Shown: positions 1-6,945, counted from the first letter of the stretch. The stretch: DNA of 10,825 nucleotides from an uncultured Collinsella sp. (GCA_900555745.1 USMH01000023.1:1-10825), one strand, 5' to 3'. Notes: a model not told the origin generated them from the letters alone. Numbers and translations are program-made.

Positions 1-52
1 CGTGGTTGACATGCTCTACCTGCTCATCAACCCGCGCATCAGGACGGTGTAG
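1..52 (+). CDS. DppB-like ABC permease, C-terminal end only
   Basis: Only the last 16 codons and the TAG stop at 50-52 are visible; the gene starts outside the window. The peptide ends in VVDMLYLLINPRIRTV, which fits the closing segment of DppB/OppB-type inner-membrane permeases, where a last helix is followed by a short D/N-P-R-I-R tail. It lies 3 bases upstream of a gene for the partner DppC-like permease, the usual dppB-dppC order. It would form one half of the membrane channel of the importer encoded next. Family assignment rests on a very short peptide plus context. Confidence 0.75.
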   Translation, partial: VVDMLYLLINPRIRTV

Positions 53-55
53 ATT

Positions 56-2071
56 ATGGTAAAGATTCGAGAGAAGCAAACCGAGCAGCTCGAGAAGGCT
101 GCCTCCAAGGGGCTCAAGCTCGGTGGCTGGAAGAAGATGACGCTGTCTTCTAAGATTGCCGCCGTCGTGCTGGTGCTGGTCGCCCTGACTGCGATCCTGG
201 CGCCCCTTCTTGCCCCCTATAGCCCGGTCGAGATCTTTACGGCTCGCCAGGCTCCCGGCAACGGATTTATCTTCGGTACCGACGATAAGGGTCGCGACAT
301 TCTGTCGCGTATGCTCTACGGTGGTCGTTACTCGCTGATTATCGGCTTTGGCGCCACTGCCATGGCTCTGGTCTGCGGCTCGGTCGTGGGCGCCCTTGCA
401 GCGGTTTCGCGCAAGGCCGTCTCCGAGACGATCATGCGTATTCTGGACATCATCATGTCCATCCCGGGCATCGCCCTCGCGGCCGTCTTCGTCTCCATCC
501 TGGGCAACTCCGTGCCGTCGATCATCTTCGCCATCGGCTTTATGTACACTCCGCAGATTGCCCGTATCGTGCGCGCCAACATCGTGTCCGAGTACGGCGA
601 GGACTATGTCCGCGCGGTCATCGTTTCCGGTGCCAAGGCTCCGTGGATTTTGATCAAGCATGTTCTGCGTAACTGCATCGCCCCGATCATGGTCTTCACC
701 GTTACCCTGGTCGCCGACGCCATCATCTTCGAGGCCTCGCTGACCTTCATCGGCGCTGGTATCCAGGAGCCCACCGCTACCTGGGGCAACATCCTCGCCG
801 ACGCCCGCGGCGGCGTGCTCGCCGGCCGTTGGTGGCAGGCGCTGTTCCCGGGTCTGGCCATCATGATCACCTGCCTGGCGCTTAACATCCTCTCCGAGGG
901 CATTACCGACGCCATGGCCGCTGCTCCCTCCGCCGCCCTGGATCCGACCGATTCCTCCAAGCGTCGCGAGGCCGACCTGCTGGTCTCCGACCCCGTTCGC
1001 GCCTACAAGGAGCAGGCCCAGTCCCTCTCCGCTCGCCTTGGCGCCCTGCGCGATGTCGAGCTCAAGCGTGACGATCGCCATGTACCCGACGAGTCTGTTG
1101 AACCGATTCTCTCGGTCCGTGACTTCTGCATTCAGTTTGAGCATCACGGTGATATCAACGTCGTCGACCATGTCAACTTTGACGTCCGTCCTGGTCAGAC
1201 CATGGGCCTGGTGGGCGAGTCCGGTTGCGGTAAGTCCATCACCACGCTGGCCATCATGGGCCTGACCGATGAGGACGAGCACCTTTCCGGCGAGGTCCTC
1301 TGGGAGGGCCGTGACCTGCTCAAGATGAGCAAGAAGGAGTGGTTCGGCCTGCGCGGTACCGATATCGCTATGGTCTATCAGGACGCCCTGTCCTCGCTCA
1401 ACCCCTCCATGCTCATCTCTGCCCAGATGAAGCAGCTCACCAAGCGCGGCGGAACCCGCAGCGCCGAGGAGCTCCTGGAGCTCGTCGGCCTCGATCCCAA
1501 GCGCACGCTCGAGAGCTATCCGCACGAGCTTTCCGGCGGCCAGCGTCAGCGTGTCCTGATCGCTATGGCCCTTACCCGCGACCCCAAGCTGGTCATCTGC
1601 GACGAGCCCACGACCGCTCTGGACGTTACCGTTCAGAAGCAGGTTATCAAGCTGCTCAACGATCTTCAGGCCAAGCTCGGCTTTGCCATGATCTTCGTTT
1701 CGCACGACCTGGCGCTGGTCGCCGAGGTCGCCCACAACATCACGGTTATGTACGCTGGCCAGGTTATCGAGCAGGCGCCCACCAAGGAGCTGCTCACTAA
1801 CCCGATCCACGAGTACACCCGCGGTCTTCTGGGTTCCGTTCTGTCCATCGAGAGCGGTTCGGGCCGCCTGCACCAGGTGCCCGGCGCCGTTCCGAGTCCG
1901 CGCGATTTCCCCAAGGGCGATCGCTTCGCGCCCCGCTCGAGCCATCCGCGTATTGGCCTGGACACCCGTCCGGTCTTCAAGCGCGTGCCCGGCACCGAGC
2001 ACTTCTATTCCGAGCTCCCCGACGAGGTGCTCAAGGCAAATGGTTTGACCCCTCACGCGGAGGTGATGTAG
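56..2071 (+). CDS. Fused DppC-type permease / DppD-type ATPase of an ABC importer
   Basis: This 671-residue protein joins two importer parts that are usually separate. Residues 1-290 are a DppC-like permease: a basic N-terminus, a first helix at about 34-55, further hydrophobic segments near 93-117, 126-150, 154-171, 209-233 and 262-283, and an EAA loop starting near E179 that contacts the ATPase. A charged linker (about 290-345) leads to an ABC ATPase with Walker A GESGCGKS at 387-394, Q-loop Q442, LSGGQ at 492-496, Walker B D516-E517 and H-loop H550. After it comes the oligopeptide-transporter C-terminal region (PIHEYT at 583-588, then a PG..P segment). The cysteines usual in that region are missing: GDRFAPRS at 621-628 has D622 and S628 where GC.F.PRC is typical. 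A Dpp-family ABC transporter for sialic acid is known (SatABCD of Haemophilus ducreyi), and the downstream nan genes make sialic acid the likely cargo, though peptide transport is not excluded. The ATG follows the upstream stop by 3 bases with only a weak ribosome site, suggesting translational coupling. Confidence 0.93.
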   Translation: MVKIREKQTEQLEKAASKGLKLGGWKKMTLSSKIAAVVLVLVALTAILAPLLAPYSPVEIFTARQAPGNGFIFGTDDKGRDILSRMLYGGRYSLIIGFGATAMALVCGSVVGALAAVSRKAVSETIMRILDIIMSIPGIALAAVFVSILGNSVPSIIFAIGFMYTPQIARIVRANIVSEYGEDYVRAVIVSGAKAPWILIKHVLRNCIAPIMVFTVTLVADAIIFEASLTFIGAGIQEPTATWGNILADARGGVLAGRWWQALFPGLAIMITCLALNILSEGITDAMAAAPSAALDPTDSSKRREADLLVSDPVRAYKEQAQSLSARLGALRDVELKRDDRHVPDESVEPILSVRDFCIQFEHHGDINVVDHVNFDVRPGQTMGLVGESGCGKSITTLAIMGLTDEDEHLSGEVLWEGRDLLKMSKKEWFGLRGTDIAMVYQDALSSLNPSMLISAQMKQLTKRGGTRSAEELLELVGLDPKRTLESYPHELSGGQRQRVLIAMALTRDPKLVICDEPTTALDVTVQKQVIKLLNDLQAKLGFAMIFVSHDLALVAEVAHNITVMYAGQVIEQAPTKELLTNPIHEYTRGLLGSVLSIESGSGRLHQVPGAVPSPRDFPKGDRFAPRSSHPRIGLDTRPVFKRVPGTEHFYSELPDEVLKANGLTPHAEVM

Positions 2072-2899
2072 ATGAGCGAGACCGCAGTCAACGGCGTCGA
2101 GCCGATCATCTTCCTTGATGACGTCCACGTCACCTTTAGGACCCGTACCGGCTCGATTCTGCACCCCAACCTGGTTCACGCCGTCCAGGGTGTAACGATT
2201 AAGCTCATGCCCGGTCAGACGATCGGCATCGTCGGCGAGTCCGGTTGCGGTAAGTCCACCACCGCCAACGTCATGTGCGGCCTGCAGGCCCCCACGAGCG
2301 GCAAGGTCTACTTTAAGGGCAAGGACGTTACCAAACGTACCGCCGAGGACCGTCGCCACATGGGTCGCGTCATCTCGGTCGTGTTCCAGAACCCGGCCAC
2401 GGCGCTCAACCCCCGCATGGTCGTTCGCGAGCAGCTGCTCGACCCCATGCGCGTCCACAACCTGGGTACCGAGGCCGAGCAGGAGAAGCGCGTCAAGGAA
2501 CTCTTGGAGCTCACCGGTCTGCCCAGCTCCGCTGCCGAGGTTCTTCCCGGCCAGCTTTCGGGCGGCCAGCGCCAGCGCGTCGCAATTGCCCGTGCCCTGT
2601 CGCTGAACCCCGATGCCATCATCGCCGACGAGCCCACCTCGGCTCTGGACGTTTCGGTCCGCGCGCAGATTCTGAACCTGCTGACCGACCTTAAGAAGGA
2701 GCTCGGCCTGGCCATGGTGTTCATCAGCCATGACATCCAGACGGTCCGCTATATCTCTGACGACATCATCGTTATGAATGGCGGCAGGATCGTCGAGCAG
2801 GGCGAGGCCAAGCAGGTCTTCCAGCACCCCCAGGACCCCTACACCAAGATGCTGCTCGGCGCTGCGCCGTCGCTGCTGCATCCCAAGCTCGGCGAGTAG
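2072..2899 (+). CDS. DppF-type ABC transporter ATPase
   Basis: This 275-residue cytoplasmic ATPase is the second nucleotide-binding subunit, pairing with the ATPase half of the preceding fusion protein. It shows Walker A GESGCGKS at 55-62, Q-loop Q106, LSGGQRQR starting at L162, Walker B ending D186-E187, and H-loop H220. It ends shortly after the DPYTKMLLGA segment, so it lacks the long C-terminal Cys-rich extension of DppD-type subunits, as is normal for DppF-type ones. The ATG directly follows the TAG of the fusion gene (stop 2069-2071). Its strong ribosome site GGAGGTG (2059-2065) lies inside the upstream coding sequence, so the two are likely made in matched amounts. Substrate is inferred from the sialic acid genes downstream. 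Confidence 0.94.
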   Translation: MSETAVNGVEPIIFLDDVHVTFRTRTGSILHPNLVHAVQGVTIKLMPGQTIGIVGESGCGKSTTANVMCGLQAPTSGKVYFKGKDVTKRTAEDRRHMGRVISVVFQNPATALNPRMVVREQLLDPMRVHNLGTEAEQEKRVKELLELTGLPSSAAEVLPGQLSGGQRQRVAIARALSLNPDAIIADEPTSALDVSVRAQILNLLTDLKKELGLAMVFISHDIQTVRYISDDIIVMNGGRIVEQGEAKQVFQHPQDPYTKMLLGAAPSLLHPKLGE

Positions 2900-2915
2900 C
2901 CTCGCTTTCCCTCCC

Positions 2916-2943
2916 GTGCGCCCGGTTCCCTTGCCGGGCGCAC
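2916..2943 (+). terminator. Perfect 10-bp intercistronic hairpin, no T-tract
   Basis: GTGCGCCCGG (2916-2925) is perfectly complementary to CCGGGCGCAC (2934-2943) across an 8-base loop. No run of T follows, so it is a poor Rho-independent terminator. It sits in the 80-base gap between the DppF-like gene and the first esterase gene. It may partially terminate, protect the upstream mRNA from 3' decay, or mark a processing site that sets transporter and enzyme levels apart. The structure is seen directly; the role is inferred. Confidence 0.55.
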
Positions 2944-2979
2944 CTCCGTTGCGATTTCGAAAGGTTGGGTTCACGAGCC

Positions 2980-3957
2980 ATGCCAAGTGCTCAGGAGCTA
3001 CAACATCAATTTGGTGAATATCGAGGCGCCATGCCCCGTCCATCAGATTTCGATCTCTTTTGGAAGGATCGCATGGCCGAGGCCGACGCCGTCGGGCTTG
3101 ACTATGCGATCGAGACGGCATCGGTCGCCGATGCCGCGACCTGCCAGCTTTTCGACCTCTGGTATACCGGCATGTGTGGCGCGCGCCTGCATGCCAAGTA
3201 CCTTAAACCCGTCTCGGACGAGCCCGTGCCATTGGTACTTCAGTTCCATGGGTATCCGGGTGCAAGCCGCAGCTGGTTTGAGCAGGCGTCGTTTGCGGGC
3301 ATGGGCATGGCACTCATCGCCCTCGACTGCCCCGGCCAAGGAGGTCCCTCCGAGGACATTGGTGGATTTGAGGGCACAACGGTTGCCGGGCATATCGTCG
3401 CCGGTATCGACGGCGACCCTGCCAACCTCTACTATGTCCGCTTACACCAAGATATTCGAATCCTGTGCCGCATCGTTCGCGAGCTCGAGGGCATCGATCT
3501 TTCCCGTGTGTTTGTGAACGGCGCGTCGCAGGGCGGCGGTTTGGGCATTGCGACCTGTGCGCTTAACAGCGAGCTTATCAATCGCGCCGCCATCCTCTAT
3601 CCCTTCCTGTCAGATTTCCGCCTGGTCTGGGATTTGGATGCCGACGACATTGCCTACGAGGGCCTGCGCTATTGGTCTCGCTGGTTTGACGAGGACTCGA
3701 CTCGTATTGACGAAGCCTATGCCAAGCTGGCGTACTTCGATTCCAAGAACTTTGCCCCTATGGTCAAATGCCCCGTGCTGTTTGGCACCGGCACAGCCGA
3801 TATCGTCTGTCCGCCAGCGACGCAGTTTGCGGTCTATAACAACCTGACCTGCGAAAAGCGTCATGAGTTCTTTGAAGGCTTTGGCCACGAGGAGATTCAG
3901 GATTTTGACGATCTGATCATTCCGTTTTTCTGCAAGGGAGGGGAGGCTCATGTCTAA
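2980..3957 (+). CDS. AXE1-family acetylesterase (acetyl xylan esterase/cephalosporin-C deacetylase-like), possible sialate O-acetylesterase
   Basis: This 325-residue alpha/beta hydrolase matches the carbohydrate esterase family 7 (AXE1) pattern over its full usual length of about 320. The N-terminal segment contains FDLFWKDRM, the oxyanion region has QFHGYPG, and the nucleophile elbow GASQGGG places the catalytic serine at S183 with Q184 beside it. The other triad residues are D274 (in GTADIVCPP) and H303 (in GFGHEEI). No signal peptide is visible, so it should act in the cytoplasm. Family members remove acetyl groups from sugars and cephalosporins. Between a transporter and nanA, removal of O-acetyl groups from imported sialic acid is a reasonable inference but not proven. 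An in-frame TTG at 2965 could add five residues, but it directly abuts the GAAAGG at 2959-2964, so the ATG at 2980 is preferred even though its spacing of 15 is long. Confidence 0.9.
   Translation: MPSAQELQHQFGEYRGAMPRPSDFDLFWKDRMAEADAVGLDYAIETASVADAATCQLFDLWYTGMCGARLHAKYLKPVSDEPVPLVLQFHGYPGASRSWFEQASFAGMGMALIALDCPGQGGPSEDIGGFEGTTVAGHIVAGIDGDPANLYYVRLHQDIRILCRIVRELEGIDLSRVFVNGASQGGGLGIATCALNSELINRAAILYPFLSDFRLVWDLDADDIAYEGLRYWSRWFDEDSTRIDEAYAKLAYFDSKNFAPMVKCPVLFGTGTADIVCPPATQFAVYNNLTCEKRHEFFEGFGHEEIQDFDDLIIPFFCKGGEAHV
3935..3945 (+). promoter_or_regulatory. Strong ribosome binding site for the second esterase gene
   Basis: The purine-rich AAGGGAGGGGAGG-type stretch lies just before the ATG at 3950 and inside the last codons of the first esterase gene. 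It supports 3950 as a genuine start. It also indicates that this degenerate paralogue is actively translated, coupled to termination of the gene before it. Confidence 0.75.
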
Positions 3958-4801
3958 GTGCGAGAGCAATGTTGACGAGCTGATTGTCCCCGGGCTCGTG
4001 GGAATTCCTGGAACGGTTTCGTCAAGGCTCGCAGAATATCGGGACTGGCGCGGTGATGTCCAAGCAGATGTTTCTGATTTAGAGACATGCGCTTCGAATC
4101 TTGAGATTCAAGGCCTGGCCATTACGGCGATTGACTTTGTTAACCCCTGCGCCCGTTACTCGGAGGTCTCCTTTGAGCTCGGTGACGATGCGATTCACGC
4201 TCGTTTGATCGAGCCTGTCGGTCGTGCCCGAGTATCTGAGCGCGTGCCGCTGTGCCTGATGTTCCACGACATCGATCGGCCTGTGCGCGGCTGGCATCAC
4301 ATGACGAGATTTGCCGCCATGGGGTATGCCGTCCTCGCGCTGGATGACGATGTTGCTGGTGCGAACGACCTGCAGCGGGGGATTTCTTCGCCCGCTTTTG
4401 TCGAGCGCGTCCGTTGGGGTTGCGCGCTGGCGAAGGTGGCGCGCAATCTTGATGGCATGGACCCCGACCGCATCTTTGCATGGGGCGAGGGTCTTGGCGG
4501 CGGAGTCGCGCTGGCGGTTTCTGCTCTGGACGAGCGGGGCCTCGCCTGCACGGCGGTTGCCAATCCGCTTCCTGGCGGCCTCGAGGCGCTGTCGTCTCGG
4601 GTGCGCGGATCGGTGCTCATGGGCACATCGCTTATGGATACCGTGAGCGATCCCAAGGATCAGTTTGCCGTATTCAACGGTCTTGAGTGTGACCGGAGGC
4701 ATATCATCTATGCCAAATACGCTCACGAGCGCATCAATGCGTTCGAAAACGAAGTCGTCGACTTTTTTAACCAAACGTTCTACCCGTGTTCTTTGGCCTA
4801 G
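3950..4801 (+). CDS. AXE1-family paralogue lacking the catalytic serine (putative pseudoenzyme)
   Basis: This 283-residue protein aligns by eye with the preceding esterase. QFAVFNGLECDRRH matches QFAVYNNLTCEKRH, and MFHDIDRPVRGW matches QFHGYPGASRSW. The nucleophile elbow reads WGEGLGGG instead of NGASQGGG, so the catalytic Ser is G181 and the neighbouring oxyanion Gln is L182. The HGYPG motif is also lost (HDIDR). The Asp and His positions remain (D230, H259). It is about 40 residues shorter than its neighbour. The frame is intact, overlaps the first esterase by 8 bases and has a strong ribosome site, so it reads as a maintained protein and not a decaying gene. Known roles of such dead paralogues include subunits of mixed oligomers (AXE1 enzymes form hexamers) or ligand-binding proteins. 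Its job here is unknown. Confidence 0.82.
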   Translation: MSKCESNVDELIVPGLVGIPGTVSSRLAEYRDWRGDVQADVSDLETCASNLEIQGLAITAIDFVNPCARYSEVSFELGDDAIHARLIEPVGRARVSERVPLCLMFHDIDRPVRGWHHMTRFAAMGYAVLALDDDVAGANDLQRGISSPAFVERVRWGCALAKVARNLDGMDPDRIFAWGEGLGGGVALAVSALDERGLACTAVANPLPGGLEALSSRVRGSVLMGTSLMDTVSDPKDQFAVFNGLECDRRHIIYAKYAHERINAFENEVVDFFNQTFYPCSLA

Positions 4802-4827
4802 ACGGCCTGGACACTGCCAACAAGAGT

Positions 4828-4846
4828 GGGCGGCATAGGGCTGCCC
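4828..4846 (+). other. Intercistronic hairpin before nanA
   Basis: GGGCGGC (4828-4834) can pair with GCTGCCC (4840-4846) over a five-base loop, with one G-U pair. The hairpin lies in the 68-base gap after the second esterase gene and ends 10 bases before the nanA ribosome site. No T-tract follows. It could stabilise a downstream-processed nanA mRNA; the function is inferred only. Confidence 0.4.
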
Positions 4847-4856
4847 GCCAGACAAC

Positions 4857-4863
4857 TAAGGAG
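4857..4863 (+). promoter_or_regulatory. Ribosome binding site that fixes the GTG start of nanA
   Basis: TAAGGAG at 4857-4863 lies six bases before the GTG at 4870. The alternative upstream GTG at 4786 overlaps the previous gene and would add 28 residues unlike any lyase N-terminus, so 4870 is the better start. Confidence 0.85.
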
Positions 4864-4869
4864 ATTCTT

Positions 4870-5790
4870 GTGGCAACTCAGAAATTCACCGGCGTTATCC
4901 CTCCCGTCGTTGTTCCCGATACCGAAGACCACCAGCTCGATGTTGCCTCCTTTGAGCGCAGCATCAACCGCATGATCGATGCCGGCGTCGATGGCTTGTT
5001 CTTCCTGGGCTCCTCGGGCGAGGTCGTCTTCTCCACCGACGAGCGTCGCCGTCAGATCATCGCCGAGGCCGTCCGTATCGTCGACCACCGCGTTCCCGTT
5101 CTGGTCGGCATCATCGACACCGAGACCGAGCGCATGATCGAGCACGGTAAGGTCGCTCAGGAGCTGGGCGCCGATGCCCTCGTCGCCACCTGCCCGTTCT
5201 ATGCCCTGCAGGGCATGACCGAGGTCGAGGAGCACTTCCGCATCCTGCATGAGGAACTCGACCTGCCCATCTTCGCCTACGACATCCCCGTGTGTGTCCA
5301 CACCAAGCTCCCCTGGAAGCTCCTAGCCAAGCTCGGCGCCGAGGGCGTTCTGGCCGGCGTCAAGGATTCCTCGGGTGATGACATCTCGTTCCGCTACCTC
5401 GTTCAGGAGAACGAGAAGAACGGCCATCCGATGAGCATCCTCACCGGTCACGAGGTTGTTGTCGACGGCGCCTACCTCGGTGGCGCCGACGGTTCCGTCC
5501 CGGGTCTCGCCAACGTTGAGCCCGAGGGCTACGTGCGTCAGTGGAAGGCCGCTCAGGCTGGTGACTGGGCTACCGTCAAGGCCGAGCAGGATCGCCTCAA
5601 TGAGATTTCGCACATCTGGGATGTCACCTCGGGCGTCCAGGGCTATGCCGGTGGCGTCGGCGCCTTCAAGACCGCTATGAACCTCATGGGTATCTTCGAC
5701 AGCCCGACCATGCCGCGCCCGGTGAAGGCCATGACCGGCGAGAACGTCGAGGCGATTAAAAAGGTCCTCCAGGACAACGGTCTCCTGTAA
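4870..5790 (+). CDS. nanA: N-acetylneuraminate lyase family (DHDPS/NAL) aldolase
   Basis: This 306-residue class I aldolase belongs to the DHDPS/NAL superfamily, which folds as a TIM barrel. The family role fitting this operon is cleavage of N-acetylneuraminate to N-acetylmannosamine and pyruvate in the cytosol. Visible residues are the pyruvate-binding GSSGE loop (47-51), catalytic Tyr Y137 in FAYDIP, and Schiff-base Lys K165 in GVKDSSG; the last two carry the same numbers as in E. coli NanA. The specificity segment differs. Where E. coli NanA has G-Y-D-E, this protein reads G193-H194-E195-V196, and the later glycerol-side Ser appears replaced in GADGSVPG. Substrate is therefore assigned mainly from the adjoining nanK and nanE. 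A related 2-keto-3-deoxy-acid aldolase or a divergent NanA branch is possible. The codons are rich in C-ending forms, more so than in the two esterase genes, which suggests high expression. Confidence 0.83.
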   Translation: MATQKFTGVIPPVVVPDTEDHQLDVASFERSINRMIDAGVDGLFFLGSSGEVVFSTDERRRQIIAEAVRIVDHRVPVLVGIIDTETERMIEHGKVAQELGADALVATCPFYALQGMTEVEEHFRILHEELDLPIFAYDIPVCVHTKLPWKLLAKLGAEGVLAGVKDSSGDDISFRYLVQENEKNGHPMSILTGHEVVVDGAYLGGADGSVPGLANVEPEGYVRQWKAAQAGDWATVKAEQDRLNEISHIWDVTSGVQGYAGGVGAFKTAMNLMGIFDSPTMPRPVKAMTGENVEAIKKVLQDNGLL

Positions 5791-5820
5791 AGCTTCCCCG
5801 GGCACCCGACCTCGCCGTTC

Positions 5821-5862
5821 AACCGTGCGGCCATGACCCATTAGATCAATGGTCACACGGTT
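5821..5862 (+). other. Bipartite hairpin between nanA and nanK
   Basis: The 173-base nanA-nanK gap contains an outer stem AACCGTG (5821-5827) pairing with CACGGTT (5856-5862). An inner stem TGAC-C-CATT (5834-5842) pairs with AATGGTCA (5848-5855), with one bulged C and a six-base left-hand bulge. No clear T-tract follows. It may act as an mRNA processing or partial termination element. No convincing -35/-10 promoter is seen in the gap. Confidence 0.45.
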
Positions 5863-5883
5863 TCTCGGCGATCTCGGGCACCT

Positions 5884-5897
5884 GGAAAACCTTTTCC
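5884..5897. promoter_or_regulatory. Dyad GGAAAA-CC-TTTTCC, possible operator
   Basis: A 14-base inverted repeat with six-base perfect arms and a two-base centre lies 66 bases upstream of nanK. The spacer is too short for an RNA hairpin, so a protein-binding site is more plausible. Twenty bases downstream (5904-5922) the heptamer TGACGGC occurs twice with a 12-base period. No regulator gene is visible in the window, so this is a weak, purely structural call. Confidence 0.3.
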
Positions 5898-5963
5898 GCG
5901 CTGTGACGGCTAGCCTGACGGCGCATTTCCTGTAGTTGTTTTTTATCTCCTAAGGAGAGCGAC

Positions 5964-6929
5964 ATGGAGAACAAGTACGTCTGCTCTGTCGATATCGGCG
6001 GAACTAAGATCGCGACTGCCATCATGGAGTACCCGGCTGACGGTAGTGTGCCCCATCCTGTTTTTGAGGCCGAGGTTCCCACCGAGGCCCAAGAGGGCGG
6101 CGAGGCCGTCTTCCAACGTATCGAGGCGTCCATCAAGGCTGCTCTCGAGGCGAATCCCGATGTCGAGGTTCTTGGCGTCGGTATCGGTGCCGCCGGCGTC
6201 GTCGATCCCAAGACGGGCGCCATCGCGTATGCCAACGAGATCATGCCCGGCTGGTCCGGTGTTCAGTTGGGGCCGCGCCTGCGCGAGGACCTCGGTCTTC
6301 CCGTTGCCGTTGTAGGCGACGTGCAGGCTCATGCTCTGGGCGAGGCCCACTGGGGCGTCGGCAAGGGCAAGTTCTCCGTCTTGTGTCTTGGCATCGGTAC
6401 GGGCATCGGTGGCGCATATGTCGAGAACGGCCGCGTGATGCAGGGCTTCCATGGTGCTGCTGGCCATATGGGCCACATCGAGTGCTCGGCTGCCGCCGGT
6501 ATTCCCTGCGCCTGCGGGCGTTCCGGCCATCTGGAGTCGGTTGCTTCGGGCACTTCCATTGGTCGTATGTACGATGAGCGCTTTGGTCGCGTCGACCCCA
6601 GCCGTCCTTCGGTCGGTCGCGATGTGAACGACCTGTGCCGTGCGGGCGACGCAAAGGCGACCGAGGTCATCCATGACGCCGGCTTTGCGCTGGGTGCCAG
6701 CTTGGGCTCGCTCGCTAACATCCTGGACCCTGAGGTCATCGTGCTTTCGGGTGGCGTGATTCACCAAGGTCCCGATTGGCGTTCACAGACGTGGAAGGAT
6801 TCGGTACACGAGGGCTATGCCAGCCAGGCGCTCGATCCGCTTCAGGACACGCCGATCCTCATCGGTTCTCTGGAGGGCGATGCTCCGCTCATCGGTGCCG
6901 CTGAGCATCTTCTTGCCTCGTTGAAGTAA
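5964..6929 (+). CDS. nanK: ROK-family N-acetylmannosamine kinase
   Basis: This 321-residue ROK-family sugar kinase likely phosphorylates ManNAc to ManNAc-6-phosphate with ATP in the cytosol, the step after NanA. The phosphate-binding DIGGTK lies at 10-15 and the catalytic-base position is D119 in GDVQAHALGE. The sugar/zinc region reads AGHMGH (ending at H171) instead of the AGExGH of glucokinases; E. coli NanK, as I recall it, also has AGHIGH, which supports ManNAc specificity. The zinc ligands would be H171, C182, C184 and H189, where H189 replaces the commoner third Cys of C.CG..GC.E. There is no N-terminal helix-turn-helix, so it is a kinase and not a ROK repressor. The ribosome site AAGGAG (5952-5957) is ideally spaced from the ATG. 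Neighbours nanA and nanE fix the pathway. Confidence 0.88.
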   Translation: MENKYVCSVDIGGTKIATAIMEYPADGSVPHPVFEAEVPTEAQEGGEAVFQRIEASIKAALEANPDVEVLGVGIGAAGVVDPKTGAIAYANEIMPGWSGVQLGPRLREDLGLPVAVVGDVQAHALGEAHWGVGKGKFSVLCLGIGTGIGGAYVENGRVMQGFHGAAGHMGHIECSAAAGIPCACGRSGHLESVASGTSIGRMYDERFGRVDPSRPSVGRDVNDLCRAGDAKATEVIHDAGFALGASLGSLANILDPEVIVLSGGVIHQGPDWRSQTWKDSVHEGYASQALDPLQDTPILIGSLEGDAPLIGAAEHLLASLK

Positions 6930-6945
6930 ACGTATCTTCTGTAGG

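Noticed and set aside
3950..4801. Reading the second esterase gene as a pseudogene
   Set aside because: There is no frameshift or internal stop, codon use looks coding throughout, and translation signals are strong. Loss of the catalytic Ser alone does not make it a pseudogene.
4079..4855. Antisense open frame opposite the second esterase gene
   Set aside because: This was considered because the plus-strand gene is degenerate. The plus strand keeps clear AXE1 similarity and a strong ribosome site, while the antisense product has no recognisable features.
4786..4869. N-terminal extension of nanA from an upstream GTG
   Set aside because: It overlaps the previous gene, has no ribosome site and adds sequence atypical of lyases. 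The GTG at 4870 has TAAGGAG at ideal spacing.
5818..5846. Possible promoter TTCAAC-N17-TTAGAT upstream of nanK
   Set aside because: Both hexamers match consensus at only about three positions and they overlap a hairpin, so chance is the better explanation.
5943..6767. Antisense open frame opposite nanK
   Set aside because: It is a shadow of a clear ROK kinase, with no start site or domain to support it.
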